DNA of 27,349 bases. It comes from JBDIBA01 sp039812705 (lineage in GTDB: Bacteria > Actinomycetota > Acidimicrobiia > Acidimicrobiales > JBBSGY01). The notes under the pieces were generated by a model, which saw nothing but the letters and a program-made list of their open reading frames with translations, did no database searches and was not told the DNA's origin. How positions within the stretch are numbered: the stretch's first letter is position 1; the number at the start of each line of letters is the position of its first letter. The stretch spans positions 1-27,349 of the forward strand of contig JBDIBA010000025.1 of assembly GCA_039812705.1 (NCBI GenBank). The letters are read 5' to 3'. Shown here in pieces: positions 8,159 through 15,368 of the stretch. Position numbers and translations under genes: made by a program.

Positions 8159-9243
8159 CAGACCTGGCCCTTCTCTCCCAAAAACAGACTGCTAAAGGCC
8201 TCCGGTGCCTCCAGGCATTCGGCCGCGCCATTGACGACCACTCGTTCTGCATCGTCAACCAAGTGCACCGGCAGCGAGAACGCCCTTTCAAGATCTTCAA
8301 CAAGCAATGGAGTCAGTGCTCCACCTCCCACAAGGTGGATGCCCTGACTGAACAGGTCCTGGCCGAGGTCTGGAGGCGCCTGCACGAGCGTGGATCGCAC
8401 AACATCAACAACGCCTTTACGGAACTGACTGAGCATCGGCGCAATGTCGTCGATTTCCAGAATGGCAACAACTTCTGAACCATCTGTGACTGAAGTACCG
8501 CCCGCTTCAATCAGCAGTTGATCTTCGCGCGGTTTGCCCGCGCATTCAATCAATAAGGCAGCGGCCGTCGTCTTGATCTCTTCGGCACTCTTGTCCGTCA
8601 CGCGCATTCCGTAGTCGCGACGCATCAACGTACGAATCTCTTCATCAATGTCGGCACTGCCCAAGCGGATGCTTGATGCGGCAACAACAGCCCCAAGCGA
8701 CAGCAACGCGGCCTCTGTAATGCCGGCACCAACGTCAATAATCATCGAGCCAATGGCATCGTGAATTGGCAGGTGCGCTCCAAGGGCACCGGCCAAGACG
8801 TGTTCGATGGTGTGGACATTGTCAACGCCGGCGGCCGTAACGCACTCACGAACAATTCGCCGCTCCACAGGGGTGGTCGCCGACGGGACCGTCACGACTG
8901 CATGCTGGCGGTCAAACACGCCCTTCAAATGGGGCTTTAAGAGCGCGCTGACAAAGGCTTCCAAGACTGCTGCGTCCGCAGCAACACCGTGTCTTATTGG
9001 CCGCGATAGATCTGCTTCGGTGCGCGAAGCAACAAGTTCGATGGCCTTGTTGCCCGTTGCCGCCACACCGGCGTTATACGGCTCCATGACAACTGCAGTT
9101 GGTTCGTCTGCAACCAAACCCGTGCCTCTTAGATGCAATCGCGTGCGAGACGTACCAAGGTCTAGTGCCAGTTGCCTAGCCAGCTTCGGTGTCCTTTGAT
9201 GAATGACGCGAGCCAAGAACGTGAAGCGCGCGGGAAAACTCAT
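8158..9243 (-). CDS. MreB-like actin-family ATPase
   Basis: The 361-residue protein has the MreB set of nucleotide-binding motifs: phosphate-1 loop LALDLGTSRTRLHL (residues 25-38), a PIRHGVAADAAVLEAF block (82-97) matching MreB's PxxxGVIADF, VPSATTPVERRIVRE (119-133), E147 followed by ALGAHLPI, phosphate-2 IIDVGAGITEAALLSLG (168-184), and HLVGGGALTPLL near residue 305. MreB forms membrane-associated filaments that direct lateral wall synthesis. This copy diverges at several usually fixed positions (TSRT in place of TANT, DVGAG in place of DIGGG), so it may be a dedicated paralog. There is no mreC, mreD, pbp2 or rodA beside it. ATG 9243 has GAGG nine bases upstream (9253-9256). That start overlaps the preceding small gene by 68 bases; an internal TTG at codon 10 would remove most, not all, of the overlap. 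Confidence 0.9.
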   Translation of the reverse strand: MSFPARFTFLARVIHQRTPKLARQLALDLGTSRTRLHLRGTGLVADEPTAVVMEPYNAGVAATGNKAIELVASRTEADLSRPIRHGVAADAAVLEAFVSALLKPHLKGVFDRQHAVVTVPSATTPVERRIVRECVTAAGVDNVHTIEHVLAGALGAHLPIHDAIGSMIIDVGAGITEAALLSLGAVVAASSIRLGSADIDEEIRTLMRRDYGMRVTDKSAEEIKTTAAALLIECAGKPREDQLLIEAGGTSVTDGSEVVAILEIDDIAPMLSQFRKGVVDVVRSTLVQAPPDLGQDLFSQGIHLVGGGALTPLLVEDLERAFSLPVHLVDDAERVVVNGAAECLEAPEAFSSLFLGEKGQV

Positions 9244-9349
9244 TCACGCCTGCCTCAACACGCTCTGGCCTGCGTGAACGCAAATACAAAATGCCGGAAC
9301 CCAACATGATGACGACCAGTGCCGAACCAATGTAGAGAAGCGCATTCAC
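9176..9349 (-). CDS. Small single-pass membrane protein, unrecognised
   Basis: From a GTG at 9349 the frame encodes 57 residues: a short N-terminus, one strongly hydrophobic helix (about residues 3-22, ending GSGILYL), a basic RSRRPER stop-transfer segment and a cytoplasmic tail with VEAGVNEFSRALHVLG. The tail resembles the xSVxxFxxxLxxL pattern seen after the membrane helix in many small actinobacterial membrane proteins; that comparison is from memory. The frame stays open upstream to 9565, but that part overlaps the divergent DUF2342 gene and looks non-coding. The last 68 bases overlap the MreB-like start in another frame. No Shine-Dalgarno sequence precedes the GTG, and the -85 bp gap to the divergent gene leaves room for a promoter. 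If real, it is the first gene of the envelope operon and a candidate membrane partner for the actin homolog. Confidence 0.5.
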   Translation of the reverse strand: MNALLYIGSALVVIMLGSGILYLRSRRPERVEAGVNEFSRALHVLGSRHSSKDTEAG

Positions 9350-9402
9350 CCGGCTAATGCTAGAGCCGATGCTTTTGATTTTGAGCCACCAACCAGCGAT
9401 TA

Positions 9403-9414
9403 ACGAAAATTCGT
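9403..9414. promoter_or_regulatory. Inverted repeat in the divergent promoter region of the envelope operon
   Basis: ACGAA and TTCGT face each other around two A residues in the 85-bp space between the small membrane-protein gene (-) and the DUF2342 gene (+). The size fits a small operator half-site pair. I cannot identify a regulator, and a 5-bp arm is short enough to arise by chance. Confidence 0.2.
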
Positions 9415-9434
9415 GTGCCGCGTAGTGTGTTGCC

Positions 9435-10733
9435 GTGAGCAACTTTGGATCCGGCGACAACCCCTTTGAAGGAATACTTGGCAACTTGATGCGCGCAATG
9501 AGCGCAAACCAGAGCGGGCCCATCAACTGGGACATGGCCCGCCAAGTTGCCCACCTGCTGGCCACTCAGCCCAATGAACAGCCCGGCATTGACCCCCACA
9601 ACCCAGATGCTCCCGGGTCATCGGACTCTTCCGATTTCGAGCGTCAAGTCGGCCAGGCCGGCGGGTTCGACATGCAGCAGCTGTTTGCCCAAGGGAATAC
9701 GCAGCTCCCCAGCGAAGCCAACGTCGACCCAACCGACCGCATCGAGCTGGAAAACCTGCTCCGCGTAGCCGAACTTCAAGTTGGTCAGGCAACCGGCCTC
9801 GACACGGCAAGCGCATCACCAAGAATCGTCAACCGCACCACTTGGGTCGAACAAACTCTCCGCGATTGGAAGCCCATGCTCGAGGCGCTGGCCACTTCCC
9901 TCGCAGGTAACGCTCAAGACGCTCCCACGCCCGACAGCGACGACCCGATGGCCGCCATCATGTCCATGTCCAAGTTGTTGGGGCCCAGCCTGATTGCAAT
10001 GCAGGTCGGCGGGATGATCGGTCAGATGTCCACGCGTGCCTTTGGCGCTTTCGACTTTCCGGTTCCGCGCAATGCAACCAACCCGGTCGAGCTGATTGCA
10101 CCGAACATCACCTCCCTTGCAACCGATTGGAGCCTGCCGAAAGATCAGCTCAATCTCTTTGTATGCGTGAGTGAAGTGACCCGCACAGCCGTCATGAATC
10201 AACCTCACGTGGCAAACCGGCTGAAGAGTTTGATGACGGAATACGTTTCGGGTTTTCGACCAGACAGCGATGAAGCCCAACAGCGCCTTGGTCAGTTTGA
10301 ACCAACCGATGAAGCTTCCATGGCAAACATGTTCTCGGACCCCCGCGCACTACTGGGAGCAATTCAAACCGCAGAACAGCGAGTCACACTGCAACGCACG
10401 AACGCTCTGCTCGCAGCCTTCGTTGGATACGTCGACCACATAACGAACACCGTTGTGAAAGACCTTGTGCCGACGCACGCGGCCATCGAGGAAGCCCTCA
10501 AGCGACGACGCGTCGAAGAGACCGAGGCGCAGCGCCTTGGAGAAGAACTACTGGGCCTCGAACTCAGTCAAACAACATTTGACCGCGGAACCGCATTCGT
10601 CAACGGCGTGCTGGAGCGCGCCGGCGAAGAAGGACTTGGGCGATTGTGGAAGTCCGAAGCCGACTTGCCGAACCCTGCAGAAATTGACGCACCGGGCCTT
10701 TGGCTGGCCCGAATCGACCTGCCGTCAGTTTGA
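9435..10733 (+). CDS. DUF2342 (zincin-like) family protein, Rv3195-like, with a non-canonical metal motif
   Basis: The 432-residue product matches the DUF2342/Zincin_2 (PF10103) family, often annotated as zinc-dependent metalloprotease or F420-associated hydrolase. Landmarks include FGAFDFPVPR (203-212), the candidate active-site helix LFVCVSEVTRTAVM (241-254), NALLAAFVGYVDHI, an RRRVEETEAQRLGEELLGLEL block, and the C-terminal GLGRLWKSEADLPNP and PGLWLARIDLP. The family's metal motif is HEXXH or a variant; here the aligned residues are S-E-V-T-R (246-250), so neither His is present and proteolysis is doubtful. The first 100 residues are low-complexity and rich in Asn, Gln, Gly and Pro. It starts with GTG 9435 without a visible ribosome binding site and may be leaderless. 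It diverges from the envelope operon, the same gene neighbourhood as Rv3195 with Rv3194c and Rv3193c. Confidence 0.85.
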   Translation: MSNFGSGDNPFEGILGNLMRAMSANQSGPINWDMARQVAHLLATQPNEQPGIDPHNPDAPGSSDSSDFERQVGQAGGFDMQQLFAQGNTQLPSEANVDPTDRIELENLLRVAELQVGQATGLDTASASPRIVNRTTWVEQTLRDWKPMLEALATSLAGNAQDAPTPDSDDPMAAIMSMSKLLGPSLIAMQVGGMIGQMSTRAFGAFDFPVPRNATNPVELIAPNITSLATDWSLPKDQLNLFVCVSEVTRTAVMNQPHVANRLKSLMTEYVSGFRPDSDEAQQRLGQFEPTDEASMANMFSDPRALLGAIQTAEQRVTLQRTNALLAAFVGYVDHITNTVVKDLVPTHAAIEEALKRRRVEETEAQRLGEELLGLELSQTTFDRGTAFVNGVLERAGEEGLGRLWKSEADLPNPAEIDAPGLWLARIDLPSV

Positions 10734-10755
10734 CCAACGCTGCTTTGGCGAATCT

Positions 10756-11487
10756 TTAGGGAGCCTCAACGGCACCGATAGCGGGAAGCTCTAACCGATA
10801 ACCCAAACCACGAATGGTCGAAATGATCTTTGGGTCAGCCGGGTCGTCTTCCAGCTTGGCGCGCAAACGTTTGATGTGAACGTCAAGAGTCTTGGTGTCT
10901 CCCACGTAATCGGTTCCCCAAACGTGCGAGATCAACTCCGTGCGCGTCACGGCATGACCTGCGTTGCCAAGCAAGTACGCAAGCAACTCAAACTCTTTCA
11001 ATGCAAGAGAAATTGCCTTGCCATCACGCTCTACGCGGTGACTGCGCGGGTCAAGTTCAATTGACCCGACTCGCAACAGGGCTCCACCGTCAACGGATTC
11101 CCCCTTTGCATTGAGTCGACCTCGACGCAAAACAGCTCGCATTCGCGCAACCAATTCCCGAAGCCGATGCGGCTTAGCAACGTAATCGTCTGCACCAACT
11201 TCCAAACCAATAACGGTGTCGATTTCGTCGACCTTGGCACTCAAGATGATCACGGGCACTTCGCTGGTGCTGCGGATCCAACGACAGACATCGACACCGG
11301 ACATGTCTGGCATGACGATGTCCAACAAGACAATGTCGGGATTCACTTCTTCAAATGCATCTACCGCCTGGCGCGCATTGTTGAATGATTCGACTTCGTA
11401 GCCTTCGCTTTGCAGACCCACGGCAAGCCCAGCCGAAAAGGACTGGTCGTCATCGATCAGAAGAACTTTGGTCTTCCCGGATTTCAT
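10756..11487 (-). CDS. OmpR/RegX3-type response regulator
   Basis: The 243-residue protein has an N-terminal receiver domain (about 6-118) with acidic pocket D12-D14, phospho-acceptor D56 in VLLDIVMPD, S83 and K105 in YVAKPHRLRELVARMRAVLRR (read as two parts: YVAKP and LRELVARMRAVLRR). A winged-helix DNA-binding domain follows (about 138-235) with FELLAYLL, RTELISHVWG and HIKRLRAKLEDDP. It overlaps the histidine kinase stop/start by four bases (ATGA, 11484-11487), so the two are certainly a pair. Overall resemblance is to RegX3/PhoB-class regulators, which respond to phosphate or envelope stress. The output here cannot be read from sequence. It is the last gene of the htrA run and ends 22 bases from the convergent DUF2342 gene. 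Confidence 0.95.
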   Translation of the reverse strand: MKSGKTKVLLIDDDQSFSAGLAVGLQSEGYEVESFNNARQAVDAFEEVNPDIVLLDIVMPDMSGVDVCRWIRSTSEVPVIILSAKVDEIDTVIGLEVGADDYVAKPHRLRELVARMRAVLRRGRLNAKGESVDGGALLRVGSIELDPRSHRVERDGKAISLALKEFELLAYLLGNAGHAVTRTELISHVWGTDYVGDTKTLDVHIKRLRAKLEDDPADPKIISTIRGLGYRLELPAIGAVEAP

Positions 11488-12617
11488 GTCTCATGGCCGC
11501 CTTGAATAATTGGGGCTCGAGTCTGATCGAGGATCGGTTCGAAACCCGCCAACAAGAGTGTGAACGAAGAGCCTTTTCCAGGTTCAGACTGGACTTTTAC
11601 CTCGCCGCCGTTAGCAAACACCACCCGCTTAACGATTGAAAGACCCAAACCAGAACCGCCAGCACGCTTGCGTGAAGCGGAATCCAGGCGAACAAAACGC
11701 TCAAATATCCGCTCTTGGTCGGCCTTTGAAATACCCATTCCAAAGTCGGTCACCGAGATACGAGTTATCAATGGGTCGGCCTCGGCCTTGATGATCACCT
11801 TGCTGCCGGGATCAGACAGTTGAACCGCGTTTTCAACCAAGTGACACAGCGCCGACGTCAGTTCACGTGCGTTGCCGTAAACATTGGCGTTTTCCGCACA
11901 GTCAATCTGAATATCGACCTCGTGCGACTCGGCAAGAACTGCGACTCTTTCCACGCAGTCATTAATGATCTTGGTCGCATTTACGGTTTCGAAGTCGAGC
12001 GCGTCTTCGGCTTCGGCTCTCGTCATTGCATGAAGCGAATCAACCAACCTTGTCGCACGCTTGACCTCTGCGTGCAACTTTTCAAGCAGGTCACGTTGGT
12101 CGTCGTTCAACCCACCAGTTGCAAGTGCATCGGCAAGGATCGAGATTGACGCCAAGGGCGACTTCAACTCATGAGCAAGGGACGACAAGAAGTCAACTGT
12201 CAAAGTGTCGATAAAGCGCTGCTCTGTTGTGTCCCAAATGAGAACAACAGCGCCGTCAATCGAATCGTCAGGTGCTCGATATGGCAGACCAAACAAGACA
12301 AGAGAACGTTTTGGCGGGCCCTGCAAAACCAAAGTCTGATCGGCTCGAAAACCCTGCAACGCCTGCGTAATTACACGGCTAATTGCGCACGACAGACCTT
12401 CGGTTGCCGTGCCGGAGTTCACTTCATGCACCACTCGCGGAGAAATCCCCCGAACGTCGCGAATGAGCCCTTGGTGATCTGCAATAACCAGCTTTGCACT
12501 GAGCGCCGCGCCAGCATCAAGCAAGGCCGTAACCAAACGACCATCTGAGCTTGCAGAGACGGGTTCCCCAACCGCCTTAATGGATTGTGATGTACCCCCC
12601 GCCTGAGTCTGGTTCAT
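11484..12617 (-). CDS. Soluble sensor histidine kinase (SenX3-like)
   Basis: The 377-residue product starts with a PAS/GAF-like sensory region (about 25-135) containing LVIADHQGLIRDVRGISP-type segments. The dimerisation helix follows, with the H-box FLSSLAHELKSPL (H149 phospho-acceptor). The HATPase domain has N-box HLVENAVQLSDPGS (N263), G1 box DFGMGI (291-296), F-box IFERFVRLD and G2 box GGSGLGLSIVKRV. There is no membrane helix, whereas SenX3 and most relatives carry N-terminal membrane segments, so this kinase must sense a cytoplasmic signal or act through a partner. AGGA (12622-12625) lies four bases before ATG 12617 and overlaps the TAG of the upstream 99-aa gene, which shows coupling. 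Partner: the regulator at 10756-11487. Confidence 0.94.
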   Translation of the reverse strand: MNQTQAGGTSQSIKAVGEPVSASSDGRLVTALLDAGAALSAKLVIADHQGLIRDVRGISPRVVHEVNSGTATEGLSCAISRVITQALQGFRADQTLVLQGPPKRSLVLFGLPYRAPDDSIDGAVVLIWDTTEQRFIDTLTVDFLSSLAHELKSPLASISILADALATGGLNDDQRDLLEKLHAEVKRATRLVDSLHAMTRAEAEDALDFETVNATKIINDCVERVAVLAESHEVDIQIDCAENANVYGNARELTSALCHLVENAVQLSDPGSKVIIKAEADPLITRISVTDFGMGISKADQERIFERFVRLDSASRKRAGGSGLGLSIVKRVVFANGGEVKVQSEPGKGSSFTLLLAGFEPILDQTRAPIIQGGHET

Positions 12618-12623
12618 GAAGTC

Positions 12624-12923
12624 CTACTGGTTTGTACCCTCATCGTCTTCTGGGTAACCGAGGTCCCACTCCAACACAAGGCCTTCACGCTCGGCATCGC
12701 GAGCAACACGCTCACGATTGCGACGGAACTGAGGGTCGTGCGGAGGAAGCAACACCAAACGAGCCTGAACACGCTGGCGAAACTCCTCGATCATGGAGCG
12801 GTCTCCGGTGACACCCTGGACTTCCCAGTGAGGAGCAACAGGACCCAAGTACACAACGCGCACATGGCCCCGAGTTTCTGCGGCTTCTTGGCTTGCGATG
12901 TCAGTCAACTGGTTCTCCCACAA
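12624..12923 (-). CDS. Conserved-looking 99-aa cytosolic protein, unrecognised
   Basis: I do not recognise a family. The product is soluble and mixed: an acidic N-terminus, a beta-like stretch HVRVVYLGPVAPHWEVQG (residues 20-37), a helix MIEEFRQRVQARLVLL, an Arg-rich helix PQFRRNRERVARDAEREG and an acidic tail ending WDLGYPEDDEGTNQ. It begins with TTG 12923, the only start that keeps the beta-rich region; no clear Shine-Dalgarno sequence is seen, so the start is uncertain. It lies between htrA (72 bases upstream) and the histidine kinase (6 bases downstream). The placement suggests an accessory factor of the kinase, possibly a signal input for a kinase that lacks its own membrane sensor; this is inference only. 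Confidence 0.65.
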   Translation of the reverse strand: MWENQLTDIASQEAAETRGHVRVVYLGPVAPHWEVQGVTGDRSMIEEFRQRVQARLVLLPPHDPQFRRNRERVARDAEREGLVLEWDLGYPEDDEGTNQ

Positions 12924-12995
12924 AACAATTTTCGAGGACTTTACCCTGTTTGTGCACGTAGAGCTCCGCGATCAGTTCGGCATGAGCCGAGTTGC

Positions 12996-14336
12996 TCAGG
13001 ACTCGCTGCTTGGGCGAGCAACCAACTTCGCGTTCACTTCACGCCTTTCGTCGCCTCGATAGAAGACGATCTTGATCTCGTCGTCAGGCTTCTTGCGACG
13101 CACCGCTTGCACCAAACCTTCACTGTCCGTGATCTGCTCACCATCGATCTCGGTGATCACGTCGAAACGAGTAAGGCCCGCCCGGTCCGCAGGAGTACCA
13201 GAAACAACTTGGCTTACAACTGCACCCTTGTCTGGTGTCAATTCGTAACGCTCTTTGATGTCGCTGTTGAGAGTCACCGACGTCAAACCCAAGAACGCAG
13301 GCTGCGTGTTCACACCCTTGCGCAGGTCTTGAATTGCCGGCTGCACGGAATTGATGGCAATTGCGAAGCCAATGTTTTCGAACTCGCCCCCAGAGCCACG
13401 AATGACAGCCGTGTTCATTCCAATCACTTCACCATTCATGTTCACCAAAGGCCCACCGGAGTTACCAGGATTGATTGCCGTGTCGGTCTGAATCAGGTTC
13501 TCGAGCGATGTTGAGCCGTCCGCGATGCTGCGGTCTTTTGCCGAGACAATTCCCGACGTAACAGACGGACCACCGGTCAGCGCAAGGGCGTTTCCAATGG
13601 CAACCACTTCGTCTCCAACTTGAGTCTTGTCGGAGTCCCCGAACTTGACGGTTCGCAGATTTGCCGGAGGATCAACCACCTTCAACAGCGCCGTATCAAT
13701 TGTCGAATCCGTTCCCAGCAATCTTGCGTCACGCGGCTGGGTGTCGTCACTGAAAGTCACTTTGATCTGACTAGCGCCGGCGACAACGTGGTTATTGGTA
13801 AGGATCTCACCGTCGGTGGAAACAACCATGCCGGTGCCGCTCCCCTGGCCGCCTGCTCCGTTTGCGCTGATGGTTACAACCGAAGACTGCACTTGTTCCA
13901 ACACTCCGCGAATGTTGTTGGGCGTAGCTTCACGATTGTCGGAGCTTCTCGTCGACGTCTGGTCTGCACGAATCGGCGTGTCGCCATCAACCACCGCAGC
14001 ACCAACACCGCCGCCCACCAAACCACCAATCAGCGCAGCCACACTCGCAACCGCAAGCCAGCGCCACAGTCCCTTGCCCTTCTCATCCGTGCCGTCGACA
14101 TCAGGCTCGCGCCAACCATGGGGCTCTCTCCAACCCTCGCTGGTTGCCCCATCTGACGAGCGCTCCGCTTGACGGTCCCCCAAGTGATGCTGCTGCGTTT
14201 GATCGTCGCGAATGGCTTGGTTTTCCCGAGTCGGGTTGTCAGATTCGCCGGGCCCTCCGGGAACCGTCGAAGGCCTTGCAAAACCGTCTCCATCAGGGCG
14301 TTGCGTTGGACGTTGCGGATCTTGGTTGTCTGACAT
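12996..14336 (-). CDS. HtrA/DegP-type membrane-anchored serine protease with PDZ domain
   Basis: The 446-residue protein has a hydrophilic, disordered cytoplasmic N-terminus (1-88), one membrane helix (about 91-116, WRWLAVASVAALIGG), a trypsin-like domain (about 140-335) and a C-terminal PDZ domain (about 342-440). The catalytic triad is visible as H183 in LTNNHVV, D214 in DSTIDTALLKV and S293 in NPGNSGGPL. HtrA proteases degrade or refold damaged extracytoplasmic proteins and are induced by envelope stress. It is the first gene of the run with the 99-aa protein and the two-component pair, which suggests self-regulation by the kinase/regulator. ATG 14336 is the first start in frame; the divergent formiminotransferase gene begins 147 bases away. 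Confidence 0.95.
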   Translation of the reverse strand: MSDNQDPQRPTQRPDGDGFARPSTVPGGPGESDNPTRENQAIRDDQTQQHHLGDRQAERSSDGATSEGWREPHGWREPDVDGTDEKGKGLWRWLAVASVAALIGGLVGGGVGAAVVDGDTPIRADQTSTRSSDNREATPNNIRGVLEQVQSSVVTISANGAGGQGSGTGMVVSTDGEILTNNHVVAGASQIKVTFSDDTQPRDARLLGTDSTIDTALLKVVDPPANLRTVKFGDSDKTQVGDEVVAIGNALALTGGPSVTSGIVSAKDRSIADGSTSLENLIQTDTAINPGNSGGPLVNMNGEVIGMNTAVIRGSGGEFENIGFAIAINSVQPAIQDLRKGVNTQPAFLGLTSVTLNSDIKERYELTPDKGAVVSQVVSGTPADRAGLTRFDVITEIDGEQITDSEGLVQAVRRKKPDDEIKIVFYRGDERREVNAKLVARPSSES

Positions 14337-14483
14337 CGACAGCTAGCTTAAGGCTGATTCCTTGAATCTTGCTGTGAAAACACTTAGGGGTCCCGTAAAA
14401 CGGACTCACCTGCATCGTTTTCCAGAAGCAAGCGGTGATATCGATCGACAACACAGGCCCATTCAGCTGATAAATCAGAAGCC
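14337..14483. promoter_or_regulatory. Divergent htrA / formiminotransferase promoter region with an inverted repeat
   Basis: This 147-bp gap must hold promoters for both directions. At 14390-14405 it carries GTCCCGTAAAACGGAC, an inverted repeat (GTCC...GGAC, with one extra C in the left arm) that is very similar to the perfect GTCCG-AAAA-CGGAC element upstream of whiB at 15781-15794. An AGCTAGCT palindrome sits just upstream of the htrA ATG. No -35/-10 pair can be assigned with confidence. Confidence 0.35.
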
Positions 14484-15299
14484 GTGCTTGAGTGTGTAAT
14501 CAACATCAGCGAAGGACGAGATGTCGGTGTGCTTCACACCCTGGGTGTGCGTTGCACGTCTGCGCTGCTTGATGCCCACATCGACCCGGACCACAACCGC
14601 ACAGTTTTCACGCTTGCCGGACCAGAAGTGATTCCTGCTACCCAGGCCCTCATTCGGGCAGCAGTTGAGTCGCTCGACATCAGCCGTCATCACGGCGTGC
14701 ACCCGAGAATCGGAATTGTTGACGTTGTGCCATTTGTCGCTCTTGAAGGAAGCACGGTCCAAGACGCAATCGACGCGCGCAATGAACTGGGTCGCTGGGC
14801 TGCAGACTCACTTGGCATTCCCGTCTTTCTTTACGGGGAAGAGCGGACGCTTCCAGACATTCGCAAACACGCCTTTGCATCTCTTGCGCCAGACCTTGGG
14901 CCAACGACGCCTCACCCAACGGCTGGTGGAATTGCCCTCGGTCACCGAAAACCGCTTGTTGCGTACAACATCTGGCTTTCAGAACAAGACAAGAACAAGG
15001 CACAGGACATCGCGCGCGGAATGCGATCGCATACAGTGCGCGCTCTTGCACTCAGAGTTGGCAACACAAAGCAGGTATCGCTGAACTTGCTTGATCCGAT
15101 CCGCTTTGGTCCGAAAGAAGCGTTCAACTATGTAGACCAGCTCGCGCGAATCGACAGAACCGAGTTGGTTGGCTTGATGCCAGAGGCAGCATTGGAACGG
15201 ATCTCCCCTGAATATTGGGAAGTGCTGGACCTCGACACCGACCGGACTATTGAAAACCGGTTAGGCCACTTGCTGAAGGCTCAGCAAGGTCACACATGA
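14484..15299 (+). CDS. Glutamate formiminotransferase (FTCD N-terminal family)
   Basis: The product (271 residues) begins MLECVINISEGRD, the family's classic N-terminus, and contains HHGVHPRIGIVDVVPF (69-84) with H73 matching the catalytic His of formiminotransferase. KPLVAYNIWL and ALALRVGNTKQVSLNLLDP mark the second subdomain. It transfers a formimino group between formiminoglutamate and tetrahydrofolate in histidine degradation. Some stand-alone bacterial members also use 5-formyl-THF plus glutamate and replace 5-formyl-THF cycloligase. No hut genes are nearby, while folD and purH are in the window, so folate recycling is a plausible role. It lacks the cyclodeaminase domain and is slightly short for the two-subdomain unit (about 300). 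It starts with GTG 14484, preceded by AGAAG at very short spacing, so the ribosome binding site is weak. Confidence 0.88.
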   Translation: MLECVINISEGRDVGVLHTLGVRCTSALLDAHIDPDHNRTVFTLAGPEVIPATQALIRAAVESLDISRHHGVHPRIGIVDVVPFVALEGSTVQDAIDARNELGRWAADSLGIPVFLYGEERTLPDIRKHAFASLAPDLGPTTPHPTAGGIALGHRKPLVAYNIWLSEQDKNKAQDIARGMRSHTVRALALRVGNTKQVSLNLLDPIRFGPKEAFNYVDQLARIDRTELVGLMPEAALERISPEYWEVLDLDTDRTIENRLGHLLKAQQGHT

Positions 15300-15340
15300 C
15301 AACTGGCCTTACATAACAACTAGTCACACATAACAAATAG
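15289..15340. repeat. Short imperfect direct repeats between the convergent formiminotransferase and whiB genes
   Basis: GTCACACATGACAACTGG (15289-15306, covering the formiminotransferase stop codon) recurs as GTCACACATAACAAATAG (15323-15340), 15 of 18 bases identical, with a partial third copy ACATAACAACT (15311-15321) between them. The spacer is A+T-rich compared with its surroundings. ATAAC/GTTAT (15330-15334 and 15345-15349) could form a weak hairpin. It is probably local duplication in a terminator region. Confidence 0.3.
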
Positions 15341-15368
15341 AAAAGTTATCGATACAAAAGATGACTGA

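Noticed and set aside
9350..9565. N-terminal extension of the small membrane protein to 129 residues
   Set aside because: The extra part overlaps the DUF2342 coding region on the other strand and reads like its shadow; GTG 9349 gives a compact one-TM protein.
12738..13514. 258-codon frame antisense to htrA and the 99-aa gene
   Set aside because: It covers parts of two real genes and the gap between them, with no motif or plausible ribosome binding site.
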